DNA of 5,099 nt from Desulfobacterales bacterium (GTDB lineage: Bacteria; Desulfobacterota; Desulfobacteria; Desulfobacterales; Desulfosalsimonadaceae). Positions 1 to 5,099 of the stretch are shown in pieces. Each line of letters starts with the position of its first letter. Within the stretch, counting starts at the first letter, position 1. The notes under the pieces were generated by a model, which saw nothing but the letters and a program-made list of their open reading frames with translations, made no database searches and was not told the origin of the DNA. Location: NCBI GenBank assembly GCA_018224315.1, contig JAGTVF010000293.1, positions 1 to 5,099 of the forward strand, given 5' to 3'. The translations under genes and the position numbers were made by a program.

Positions 1-1133
1 ATCTGCAAGTGGGACGCGGCATTTTGAACCCGGTGCGGCCGGGTAAAATCGATTTTTTCAAGACCCGGGTCCAGCAGATAGTTGAGCAGGTTGACGGCCA
101 ACTCGGTCTGCACATCACAGGTGTCTGCCGCAGTTGCCGGGCTCCCCAGCACCAGTGGGTTTTCAGCCTCCAGCAGGGCCCCGGCCAGGCGCTGCCAGGC
201 ATCCGGGTTGACACCGGACATGACGGTCACCTGGTTGGCATCAAATGGATCTGAAACCGCCCGGATTGTTTCTGCGATCTCTGCCGGCATCTTTCGGGGC
301 GGCTTGTGCTCCATGACAAGGCGGATTAAGCCCAGGCATACGGCTGCCTCCGTGCCCGGGGCGCAGGAAAGCCAGCAGTCGGCATTGGCCCCGGTGATAC
401 CCCGCCAGGGGCTGACATGGAAAAACCGCCCCTTTGCGGCCCCCTGCCAGGCATGCATGGTTTTAAACTGCCGGGCATATTCCACCGGCGAAAGCCAGGT
501 TTCGCAGAAATCCGCGCCAAACCCCAGCAGAAGGTCCGCATCCCGGATCTGCCAGGAACCGATGGCATTTACGCCGAAAACCAACTGGTTGGCCGCCCGG
601 ATCTTTTCAAAGGAAAAGGGCTCAAAAACAAGGGGCTCTGTGCTGTTTGCCCCTGAAAGGGCTTTTTTGAAAACATCCATGCGCATGTCGCCTTCGATTT
701 GCGTGATCATGCGCACACGGTTTTCGCCTTTGTCTGCGGCGGCTTTTGTTTTTTCCGCCAGCAGGGCCAGGGCGTGCTCATATCCGATGGTTTTCCAGGT
801 GTTGTTTTCCCGGATGCGGGGCTTGTTGAGCCGGTCCGGATGGTAGATTTCCTGAAGGGCCGCCTGGCCGCGGAGGCAAAGTTTGCCCTCGTTAACCGGG
901 TGCAGCGGGTTGCCTTCGAGCTTTATGACGCGGCCCTCGCGGTTTTTGGCCAGCACCCCGCAGCCGGCCGGACACTGGCGGCAGGTGGAGGCATACCAGC
1001 TCGCCGCGCCCGTGACCATGTCGTCTTCGAGCCGGACCAGCGAATAGAATTTTTTTTCATTTTCCAGGGTGCATGCGGAAGCAAACGCCAGGCTCCCCAT
1101 GCCCGCCAGTTTCAAAAAGGTTCGACGATCCAT
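1..1133 (-). CDS. Tat-exported MopB-family oxidoreductase subunit, Qrc/ActB-like (3' end cut by window)
   Basis: The frame is open for 377 codons from an ATG at 1133 to the window edge, so the C-terminal part is missing. The N-terminus carries a twin-arginine motif (RRTFLK, residues 3-8), a short hydrophobic stretch and a lipobox-like ASAC ending at Cys21. This suggests Tat export and perhaps lipid anchoring outside the cytoplasmic membrane. Residues 51-86 hold the family's N-terminal Fe-S motif: Cys51, Cys54, Cys58 and Cys86 (CRQC, PAGCG, then LCLRGQ). YHPDRL at 97-102 and GFGADFCETW around 204-213 fit the MopB fold of QrcB and ActB subunits of quinone-linked complexes. No Cys or Sec lies between residues 86 and 210, where catalytic members carry their Mo/W ligand, so a structural, non-catalytic role is inferred. 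It lies downstream of aceA on the same strand with a 105-bp gap, and no cytochrome gene sits directly upstream as in canonical qrcABCD. Only a weak purine-rich ribosome site (CCGGAAAA) precedes the ATG. A catalytic polysulfide or formate-type oxidoreductase is less likely. Confidence 0.85.
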   Translation of the reverse strand, partial: MDRRTFLKLAGMGSLAFASACTLENEKKFYSLVRLEDDMVTGAASWYASTCRQCPAGCGVLAKNREGRVIKLEGNPLHPVNEGKLCLRGQAALQEIYHPDRLNKPRIRENNTWKTIGYEHALALLAEKTKAAADKGENRVRMITQIEGDMRMDVFKKALSGANSTEPLVFEPFSFEKIRAANQLVFGVNAIGSWQIRDADLLLGFGADFCETWLSPVEYARQFKTMHAWQGAAKGRFFHVSPWRGITGANADCWLSCAPGTEAAVCLGLIRLVMEHKPPRKMPAEIAETIRAVSDPFDANQVTVMSGVNPDAWQRLAGALLEAENPLVLGSPATAADTCDVQTELAVNLLNYLLDPGLEKIDFTRPHRVQNAASHLQ

Positions 1134-1193
1134 GCGGTTTTCCGGTTTGGAAAGGTTACCGGCCAATCAAATCCCAAATAAATGATATTACCC

Positions 1194-1207
1194 TTTTTGC
1201 GCAAAAA
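1194..1207. promoter_or_regulatory. Perfect 14-bp palindrome TTTTTGCGCAAAAA, possible operator
   Basis: The sequence is identical on both strands. It lies between the candidate -10 box and the expected transcription start of the MopB-like gene, a position where a repressor would act. It has no loop, so it is not an intrinsic terminator. No specific regulator is recognised. Confidence 0.3.
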
Positions 1208-1234
1208 ATGTAACCGGATTTTGCCTGAAGTCAA
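1207..1234 (-). promoter_or_regulatory. Candidate sigma70-type promoter for the MopB-like gene
   Basis: On the minus strand TTGACT (1234-1229, 5 of 6 to consensus) is followed after 16 bp by TACATT (1212-1207, 4 of 6). This would start transcription near 1200, giving a leader of about 65 nt before the ATG at 1133. The -35 box begins 5 bp after the aceA stop codon, so the downstream gene may be expressed apart from aceA. This is pattern matching only. Confidence 0.35.
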
Positions 1235-1238
1235 CATC

Positions 1239-2594
1239 TCAGGATTTATCCCTGGTAAACTGAGATGTTTCGGTGGAATCGGCCATGGACCCGGTGGAGG
1301 CCTTGCCGCCGGTAATTGTGGTCATGACCCGGTCAAAATAGCCCGTGCCCACAAACTTCTGATGGGTGGTGGCCATGTAGCCGTCTTCCTTCTCGTATTT
1401 GAACTCCTCCTGCTGGAAGCGCGAATACGCCGCCATGCCCTCGTCGCGATAGCTGCGGGCCATTTCAAACATTCCCAGGTTCAGGGAATGAAATCCGGCC
1501 AGGGTGACAAACTGGAACTTGTAGCCCATGGCCCCAAGTTCGCGCTGAAACCGGGAAAGGGCGGCACTGTCCAGGTTCGCCTGCCAGTTAAACGATGGCG
1601 AGCAATTGTAGCAAAGCAGTTTGTCCGGGTATTGGGCCCGGATGCCTTCGGCAAACTGCCGGGCCTGGTCCAGATCCGGCACCGAGGTCTCGCACCACAC
1701 CATGTCGGCATACGGGGCATAGGCAAGGCCCCTGGCAATGGCCGATTCTATGCCGGGGGCAATCCAGTGATAGCCTTCATCGGAGCGCTCCCGGCTGATG
1801 ATAAAGGGCCGGTCCCGCTCGTCAATATCGTTTGTCAAAAGCTTTGCTGCATCGGCATCCGTGCGCGCGATCAAAAGCGCGGGCGCCCCGCAGATATCTG
1901 CAGACAAACGGGCGGCAATCAGCTTGGTGATAAACTCCCGGGTGGGCACCAGGACCTTGCCGCCAAGATGGCCGCATTTTTTGGCCGAAGCCAGCTGGTC
2001 CTCGAAATGAATACCCGCGGCCCCGGCTTCGATCATGAACTTCATGATCTCAAATGCGTTTAGCGGCCCCCCGAATCCGGCCTCGGCATCGGCAATCACA
2101 GGAGCGTACCAATACGGCCCGTCCTGCCTGCAGTCCAGCACCTGGATCTGGTCGGCGCGCTTAAAGGCGTTGTTGATCCGCCGGACTACGTTGGGCACGC
2201 TGTTGGCCGGATACAAACTCTGATCCGGATACATCTCGCCGGCTGCGTTGTTGTCTGCCGCCACCTGCCATCCGCTCACATATATGGCTTTCAGGCCCGC
2301 TTCCACCTGTTGTACGGCCTGATTTCCGGTCAGCGCGCCCAAAGCCGGCACAAACTCCTCGGTGTGCAGAAGCCGCCACAGCCGCTTGGCCCCGGCATCG
2401 GCCCAGGAGTACTGCACCGGAAGCGTTCCCCGCAGATGAAGGACATCAGCGGCCGTATAGGGCCGGGTCACGCCCTTCCACCTGGGATCGTTCTTCCAGG
2501 ACTGCTCAAGATTTTCAATTTCCTCTGTATCAATGAGATGACAGGACAGCTTTGATTCCAGCTCCACGGCCTGCTCGTTGATGGTCTTGATCAT
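1239..2594 (-). CDS. aceA: Isocitrate lyase
   Basis: Isocitrate lyase cleaves isocitrate to glyoxylate and succinate in the cytoplasm, the first step of the glyoxylate shunt. The 451-residue protein is close to the usual bacterial length (434 in E. coli). The signature [14 protein letters not shown] starts at residue 205, with the catalytic Cys207. The KKCGH form separates it from methylisocitrate lyase, which has KRCGH. Other family motifs are [10 protein letters not shown] (107-116), the metal-site region DAEAGFGG (169-176), FEDQ (197-200), NCSPSFNW (330-337) and TLAGFHSLN (364-372). The C-terminus STETSQF matches the family tail. The ATG at 2594 was chosen because GGAGAAAGG (2612-2604) sits 9 nt upstream. 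An in-frame GTG at 2627 would add 11 residues, but translation from it would cover that ribosome site. No residue is visibly missing. The malate synthase partner is not in the window. Confidence 0.97.
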   Translation of the reverse strand: MIKTINEQAVELESKLSCHLIDTEEIENLEQSWKNDPRWKGVTRPYTAADVLHLRGTLPVQYSWADAGAKRLWRLLHTEEFVPALGALTGNQAVQQVEAGLKAIYVSGWQVAADNNAAGEMYPDQSLYPANSVPNVVRRINNAFKRADQIQVLDCRQDGPYWYAPVIADAEAGFGGPLNAFEIMKFMIEAGAAGIHFEDQLASAKKCGHLGGKVLVPTREFITKLIAARLSADICGAPALLIARTDADAAKLLTNDIDERDRPFIISRERSDEGYHWIAPGIESAIARGLAYAPYADMVWCETSVPDLDQARQFAEGIRAQYPDKLLCYNCSPSFNWQANLDSAALSRFQRELGAMGYKFQFVTLAGFHSLNLGMFEMARSYRDEGMAAYSRFQQEEFKYEKEDGYMATTHQKFVGTGYFDRVMTTITGGKASTGSMADSTETSQFTRDKS

Positions 2595-2603
2595 AGGGTT
2601 TTG

Positions 2604-2612
2604 CCTTTCTCC
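2604..2612 (-). promoter_or_regulatory. Ribosome binding site of aceA
   Basis: GGAGAAAGG on the minus strand lies 9 nt before the ATG at 2594. It decides the start against the upstream in-frame GTG at 2627. Confidence 0.7.
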
Positions 2613-2692
2613 AGAGATTGAATGCACAGATGCGCCCGCATCAGCTGCGTGTCTGCAACGGTTTCACAGGAAAGTTAATTCCGGTTTGAAGA

Positions 2693-2745
2693 TTTTGCAC
2701 ATGATTTTCTGCCTTGATGCAAAAGCCGGAAAAAGGAGGGCTTTT
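2693..2745 (+). promoter_or_regulatory. Two mutually exclusive hairpins before a small ORF
   Basis: Stem A pairs TTTTGCA (2693-2699) with TGCAAAA (2718-2724) across an 18-nt loop. Stem B pairs AAAAGCC (2721-2727) with GGCTTTT (2739-2745) across an 11-nt loop. The bases AAAA at 2721-2724 belong to both stems, so in RNA only one can form. The loop of stem B contains most of the Shine-Dalgarno (AAGGAGG, 2733-2739) of the small ORF starting at 2750. The arrangement resembles a translational switch, but the stems are short and only moderately stable. Stem B followed by TT alone is a poor terminator. Function is inferred. Confidence 0.3.
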
Positions 2746-2749
2746 TTCA

Positions 2750-2815
2750 ATGAAAGGCAAAGAAAAAAATTCAGGCGAAATAAACGCTGGCCACAACCTT
2801 GAAATTCAATTATAA
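2750..2815 (+). CDS. Possible 21-residue small protein or leader peptide
   Basis: An ATG at 2750 follows a strong ribosome site (AAAAAGGAGGG, core 2733-2739) with 10-nt spacing. The frame runs 21 codons to a TAA at 2813-2815. The peptide starts MKGKEKNSGE and ends NLEIQL. It is hydrophilic, Lys/Glu-rich at the start, with no membrane segment and no cysteine. It lies ahead of the YkgJ-type gene in the same frame, separated from it by three in-frame stops (2813, 2879, 2882), so it is not simply that gene's N-terminus. I recognise no family. It could be a leader peptide for the downstream gene, a small protein, or chance in an A/G-rich stretch. Confidence 0.25.
   Translation: MKGKEKNSGEINAGHNLEIQL
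2799..2809. promoter_or_regulatory. Palindrome TTGAAATTCAA at the putative aceA start site
   Basis: TTGAA and TTCAA are exact inverted repeats about a central A. The site abuts the minus-strand TATAAT and covers the expected transcription start, as an operator would. It also lies inside the 21-codon ORF on the plus strand. The regulator is not recognised. Confidence 0.25.
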
Positions 2816-2837
2816 AAATCAGACAGTCCCGTGATAC
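2809..2837 (-). promoter_or_regulatory. Candidate minus-strand promoter upstream of aceA
   Basis: A perfect TATAAT lies on the minus strand at 2814-2809. At 17 bp spacing the -35 position reads GTATCA (2837-2832), a 3-of-6 match. Transcription would start near 2802 and give aceA a leader of about 208 nt. No stronger minus-strand promoter was seen nearer to the gene. The weak -35 suggests an activator or a different sigma factor if the site is real. Confidence 0.3.
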
Positions 2838-2840
2838 GGG
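2828..2840. promoter_or_regulatory. Palindrome CCCGTGATACGGG over the putative -35 region
   Basis: CCCGT and ACGGG are perfect inverted repeats around GAT. The site overlaps the -35 position of the candidate minus-strand promoter and lies between the small ORF and the YkgJ-type gene. It could be an operator or a small RNA hairpin (5-bp stem, 3-nt loop). Confidence 0.25.
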
Positions 2841-2882
2841 CATGGAAAACCAACAATGCGTCTTTCTGTGCCTGCAATTGAT

Positions 2883-2888
2883 AAGGAG
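2883..2888 (+). promoter_or_regulatory. Strong Shine-Dalgarno upstream of the YkgJ-type gene
   Basis: AAGGAG lies 8 nt before a CTG at 2897 that is in frame with the YkgJ-type ORF. The nearest usual start codons, TTG at 2921 and ATG at 2927, are 32 and 38 nt away, too far for this site. It therefore bears on the choice of start. Confidence 0.5.
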
Positions 2889-2920
2889 ATACGCCCCTGG
2901 ACGGAAAAGAACACCTCTTT

Positions 2921-3613
2921 TTGTCCATGGCAGAGGCGATTGACGCCATCCGAACCGATTTTAACCAGTACCCGCCCCAGCGCCGCCTTTTCATGGACCT
3001 CTGCCCCCTGATTCTGGGCCCGGAGATTACGGTCATAGAGGATGCCCGCAACCACTGCATGTGGATATCCAGGCCGGGCCCCGGGCGCAAAAACCGCATG
3101 CGCCCCACCACCGCCCGGGATCTGGGACAGACCCTGCTCAACGCACTTCAAAACACGCGCCCGTCAACCGGGGTCATGGCGGAAATATGCCGGAAAACGT
3201 TTCAGACCCGTGCCCAGGTGGCCGGCAATGGGGAAAAGACAGGAGTCTGGATTGACACGGACATGCAGGGGTTTGCCTGCAGACAGTGCGGCCGGTGCTG
3301 CCGGGTGCTGGATTACCGCCATGAACTGTCTGCGGCCGATTACCGCCATTGGCGGATCCTGGGAAGAAATGACATCCTGGAGCGGGTGGCCACAATCCGC
3401 CATGGCAGCCGGATTGTTTCCTATGCCATGTGGGTGGAGCCCGGCACCCGGCGATTTTCAGAAACCTGTCCGTGGCTGACCCCGGCAAAACCAAATAATT
3501 TATCCGGCCCATGGATCTGCCGGATCCATGAGGTCAAGCCCGGAATCTGCCGGCAGTACCCCGGCACCCGGAAGCATGCGCAGATGACCGGGTGTGCGGG
3601 CTTTGGGGGCTAA
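2921..3613 (+). CDS. YkgJ-family cysteine-cluster protein with an unrecognised N-terminal half
   Basis: From the TTG at 2921 the protein has 230 residues. The C-terminal half fits the YkgJ (UPF0153) family of putative Zn/Fe-chelating proteins. It has Cys120, Cys123, Cys126 and Cys127 in the hallmark CxxCGxCC, then Cys183 (ETCPWL), Cys200 (WICRIHE), Cys210 in PGICRQYPG, and Cys225. Eight ordered cysteines imply a bound metal or Fe-S site, but the family's biochemical role is unknown. Residues 1 to about 115 lack cysteine clusters and I do not recognise them. They contain no signal peptide or membrane segment, so a cytoplasmic protein is expected. The start is uncertain. A CTG at 2897 has the only good ribosome site and would add 8 residues (MDGKEHLF). 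The TTG has only a weak GGAAAAGA upstream, and an ATG lies at 2927. The frame is closed by a TAA at 2882. The gene is divergent from aceA and overlaps the hydrolase gene tail-to-tail. Confidence 0.85.
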   Translation: MSMAEAIDAIRTDFNQYPPQRRLFMDLCPLILGPEITVIEDARNHCMWISRPGPGRKNRMRPTTARDLGQTLLNALQNTRPSTGVMAEICRKTFQTRAQVAGNGEKTGVWIDTDMQGFACRQCGRCCRVLDYRHELSAADYRHWRILGRNDILERVATIRHGSRIVSYAMWVEPGTRRFSETCPWLTPAKPNNLSGPWICRIHEVKPGICRQYPGTRKHAQMTGCAGFGG

Positions 3614-4587
3614 TTGTTGTATCCGGCAAAAATCTCAGCCATGGCCTTTTCATACCAGGCATTCAATCGGTAGTTTTGGATAAATCCGTTATGCCCGCCG
3701 TGGGCATGCACGATCAGATCCGTCCGGTCATTTAAGGGCAATCCGTAAAAATCCTGCACCGGAATGATCGGATCATCTTTTGAAGTGATGATGGTGGTGG
3801 GAACGGCAATATTTTCAAGGCCTGCGCCCGTGAGGGTGTAAGTCCGGAAATAATCGGCCGGCCTGTCAAACGGGCTGCAGCGGGGAAGCAGATCCGCGGT
3901 GAGCCCGAGGATGGTGTTGTGGGCCTGCACGCCGGAAAAATCGTATAGATCCGGATACAGCTGCTGTTTGCGCGCCAGGGATTTTTTCCATTTTCTCAAA
4001 AAATAATACCGGTACAAAACCGTGCGGTCCACCACGTCCGTTGCCCTGGCCGGGTCCAGCACCGGGCTGACGGCCACCACATGGCAGATTTCCGGTATGG
4101 AACGCCGCGAAAGCTCCCGGGCAATGCGAAGCGCGTAATTGCCGCCCAGGGAAAACCCGGCCACAAAAAACGGAACATTTGCAGCCAGCTGTGCCACCTG
4201 TTGTGCGGCTTCAAAAACCTCGTCAAACAGGGTGCCGAAAAACAGCCCTTTGTTGAGATGATGGCTTTGTCCGTGATCGCGCAGATTCAGACGAAAGATG
4301 TCATATTTTCGGTCAAACAGGTACCTGGCCGTGGTACGGACATAAGTGGAGTCCGCGCTTCCCTCCCAGCCGTGGAGCAAAAGCACCAGGCCCTTTTTTC
4401 CGGACTGCGGCCCGGGCGAGTAAAACCCCTGAAGACGGACGTCCCGGCTGGTTTTCAGGACATGTTCCCGGGCATCATTGATGGCAGCACCGGTATTGGC
4501 CGCCCGGAACCGGGCGCTTGCCAGTAACGACTGGATGTGCGGGCCTTTTAGCCCCGCTGGAGGGATAAATTCTTTTTGTACAGACAT
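3610..4587 (-). CDS. YheT-family alpha/beta hydrolase
   Basis: The 325-residue protein belongs to the COG0429/YheT group of alpha/beta hydrolases, related to eukaryotic ABHD1/3 and probably esterases of unknown substrate. Visible motifs in order are the N-terminal family region PPAGLKGPHIQSLL, the oxyanion region LLLHGWEGS (HGWEG at 72-76), the nucleophile elbow GFSLGGN with Ser146, the acid in SKDDP (Asp271 or Asp272) and the base in HGGHNGF (His299). The triad is therefore complete. No signal peptide is present, so the protein is likely cytoplasmic. The ATG at 4587 was chosen because AAAAAAGGAG (core 4601-4596) lies 8 nt upstream. The frame stays open to 4698, but that extension lacks a ribosome site and family similarity. 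Its stop overlaps the stop of the convergent YkgJ-type gene by 4 bp. The gene is divergent from the NifX-like gene, with no clear promoter of its own beyond weak matches. Confidence 0.93.
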   Translation of the reverse strand: MSVQKEFIPPAGLKGPHIQSLLASARFRAANTGAAINDAREHVLKTSRDVRLQGFYSPGPQSGKKGLVLLLHGWEGSADSTYVRTTARYLFDRKYDIFRLNLRDHGQSHHLNKGLFFGTLFDEVFEAAQQVAQLAANVPFFVAGFSLGGNYALRIARELSRRSIPEICHVVAVSPVLDPARATDVVDRTVLYRYYFLRKWKKSLARKQQLYPDLYDFSGVQAHNTILGLTADLLPRCSPFDRPADYFRTYTLTGAGLENIAVPTTIITSKDDPIIPVQDFYGLPLNDRTDLIVHAHGGHNGFIQNYRLNAWYEKAMAEIFAGYNN

Positions 4588-4595
4588 CTTGTCAG

Positions 4596-4601
4596 CTCCT
4601 T
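4596..4601 (-). promoter_or_regulatory. Ribosome binding site of the YheT-type hydrolase gene
   Basis: AAGGAG within a run of A residues on the minus strand lies 8 nt before the ATG at 4587. It fixes the start inside a longer open frame that reaches 4698. Confidence 0.75.
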
Positions 4602-4691
4602 TTTTAAAACCCGCCGCCTGGTCATAATTGAAAAAGATAGTCCTACCGGTTTTCCGTGTTTCTTTCAAGCCGGCATATGCAAAAAAAGAAA

Positions 4692-4720
4692 TTGACAAGC
4701 CCCCGGCCAGTCATTAATTT
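4692..4720 (+). promoter_or_regulatory. Sigma70-type promoter for the NifX-like gene
   Basis: A perfect TTGACA (4692-4697) is followed after 17 bp by TAATTT (4715-4720), which keeps the important T, A and final T of the -10 box. Transcription would start near 4727, about 80 nt before the ATG at 4809. The reverse complement of the -35 box (TTGTCA) could also serve the divergent hydrolase gene, but no matching -10 was found. Confidence 0.5.
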
Positions 4721-4721
4721 G

Positions 4722-4746
4722 TTGTGAACTTTTGCGCAGAACACAA
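4722..4746. promoter_or_regulatory. Inverted repeat TTGTG-N15-CACAA at the putative start site
   Basis: TTGTG (4722-4726) and CACAA (4742-4746) are exact inverted repeats lying just downstream of the -10 box. The half-sites resemble those of Rex or CRP/FNR-type regulators, but the 15-bp spacer is too long for those families. It may be an operator of another type or chance. The rest of 4588-4808 shows nothing beyond the ribosome sites and promoter listed. Confidence 0.2.
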
Positions 4747-4808
4747 AACCCGGTATCTGCGGCAGGCATCAAAAAAAACATCTTCAGCAAAAAAGGAAAC
4801 AAACAGAC

Positions 4809-5099
4809 ATGAAAACAAAAATAGCAATCCCCTCGGCCGCGCCGGGCGGACTGGAAGCTCCCCTGGAAGCGCATTTCGGCCACTGCGATCTCTACACCCT
4901 GGTGGAAGTGGAAAATGATCAAATCCAGAACGTGGAAGTGGTCCCCAACATTCCCCATCAGCAGGGCGGGTGCATGGCGCCGGTACAATATCTGGCGGAC
5001 AAACAGGTGCAGAAACTGGTGGCAGGAGGAATGGGAATGCGTCCGCTTATGGGGTTTAATCAAATGGGAATTGAAGTTTATTACGGTGAACAGGCCCCG
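4809..5099 (+). CDS. NifX/NifB-C-terminal-like (dinitrogenase Fe-Mo cofactor domain) protein, cut by the right edge
   Basis: The frame is open for 97 codons from the ATG at 4809 to the window end. The sequence matches the small Nif cofactor-binding domain (PF02579, COG1433). It has MKTKIAIPSA at the first strand, EAHFGHCDLYTLVEV (residues 21-35, with His22, His25 and Cys26), NIPHQQGGCMAP around 50-61, VAGGMGMRPLMGF (about 73-85) and GIEVYYG near the end. These proteins bind metal clusters. Members outside nif operons, common in sulfate reducers and archaea, often neighbour MinD/Mrp-type ATPases; the well-known case is the Mo-Cu 'orange protein' of Desulfovibrio. No nitrogenase gene is visible, so a role in nitrogen fixation is not implied. 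AAGGA (4793-4797) lies 11 nt upstream and a good promoter is at 4692-4720. What follows on the right would help define the role. Confidence 0.9.
   Translation, partial: MKTKIAIPSAAPGGLEAPLEAHFGHCDLYTLVEVENDQIQNVEVVPNIPHQQGGCMAPVQYLADKQVQKLVAGGMGMRPLMGFNQMGIEVYYGEQAP

Noticed and set aside
82..846. Long plus-strand open frame of 254 codons
   Set aside because: It is the antisense shadow of the MopB-family gene, whose minus-strand frame has the Tat motif and Fe-S cysteines.
1182..2063. Plus-strand open frame of 293 codons opposite aceA
   Set aside because: The minus strand is unmistakably isocitrate lyase over the whole stretch. The plus frame has no recognisable motif or ribosome site.
2595..2627. 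GTG at 2627 as the aceA start
   Set aside because: The added 11 residues cover the good ribosome site that precedes the ATG at 2594, and the family N-terminus fits the ATG.
2721..2747. Intrinsic terminator AAAAGCC...GGCTTTTTT
   Set aside because: Only three GC pairs, an 11-nt loop, and no plus-strand gene ends just before it. It is better considered as a leader structure.
2788..2803. Sigma54-like site TGGCCACAACCTTGAA
   Set aside because: The -24 part is partial and the -12 element reads TTGA rather than TTGC, so the essential GC is missing.
3510..3530. 8-bp inverted repeat CATGGATC/GATCCATG inside the YkgJ-type gene
   Set aside because: It encodes the conserved PWICRIHE region, so a coding explanation is enough.
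4588..4698. N-terminal extension of the hydrolase to 4698
   Set aside because: The strong ribosome site lies directly before the ATG at 4587, and the extra 37 residues do not look like the YheT family N-terminus.
4665..5063. Minus-strand open frame of 132 codons at the right end
   Set aside because: It runs antisense to the NifX-like gene, which has clear family motifs, a promoter and a ribosome site.

Overview
The window is GC-rich and densely coded, and looks like the chromosome of an anaerobic or facultative bacterium. A member of the Desulfobacterota (sulfate-reducer relatives) is my best guess. The guess rests on the combination of a Tat-exported MopB-type subunit of a Qrc/alternative-complex-III-like redox complex, a YkgJ cysteine-cluster protein and a NifX-like protein. 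No rRNA or phylogenetic marker is present, so this is inference.

Layout, left to right. (1) 1-1133, minus: the N-terminal 377 residues of a Tat-exported molybdopterin-oxidoreductase-family protein that keeps its four Fe-S cysteines but has no visible Cys/Sec metal ligand. It runs off the left edge. (2) 1134-1238: a short gap with a candidate minus-strand promoter and a perfect 14-bp palindrome. (3) 1239-2594, minus: a complete isocitrate lyase (aceA). (4) 2595-2920: about 300 bp between divergent genes, rich in signals. It holds palindromes, two overlapping (mutually exclusive) hairpins, a 21-codon ORF with a strong Shine-Dalgarno, and a second strong Shine-Dalgarno that precedes a CTG rather than a usual start codon. 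(5) 2921-3613 (possibly from 2897), plus: a YkgJ-type cysteine-cluster protein with an unrecognised N-terminal half. (6) 3610-4587, minus: a complete YheT-family alpha/beta hydrolase that overlaps the previous gene tail-to-tail by 4 bp. (7) 4588-4808: a divergent intergenic region with a good plus-strand promoter. (8) 4809-5099, plus: the start of a NifX/NifB-C-terminal-like (dinitrogenase iron-molybdenum cofactor domain) protein, cut by the right edge.

The genes do not form one obvious pathway. Isocitrate lyase is a central carbon enzyme (glyoxylate shunt entry), the MopB-like protein belongs to membrane electron transfer, and the YkgJ and NifX-like proteins are small metal-binding families. 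The least ordinary material is the regulatory structure in 2640-2900 and the apparently Mo-ligand-free oxidoreductase subunit. No mobile element, CRISPR array, tRNA or rRNA was seen.
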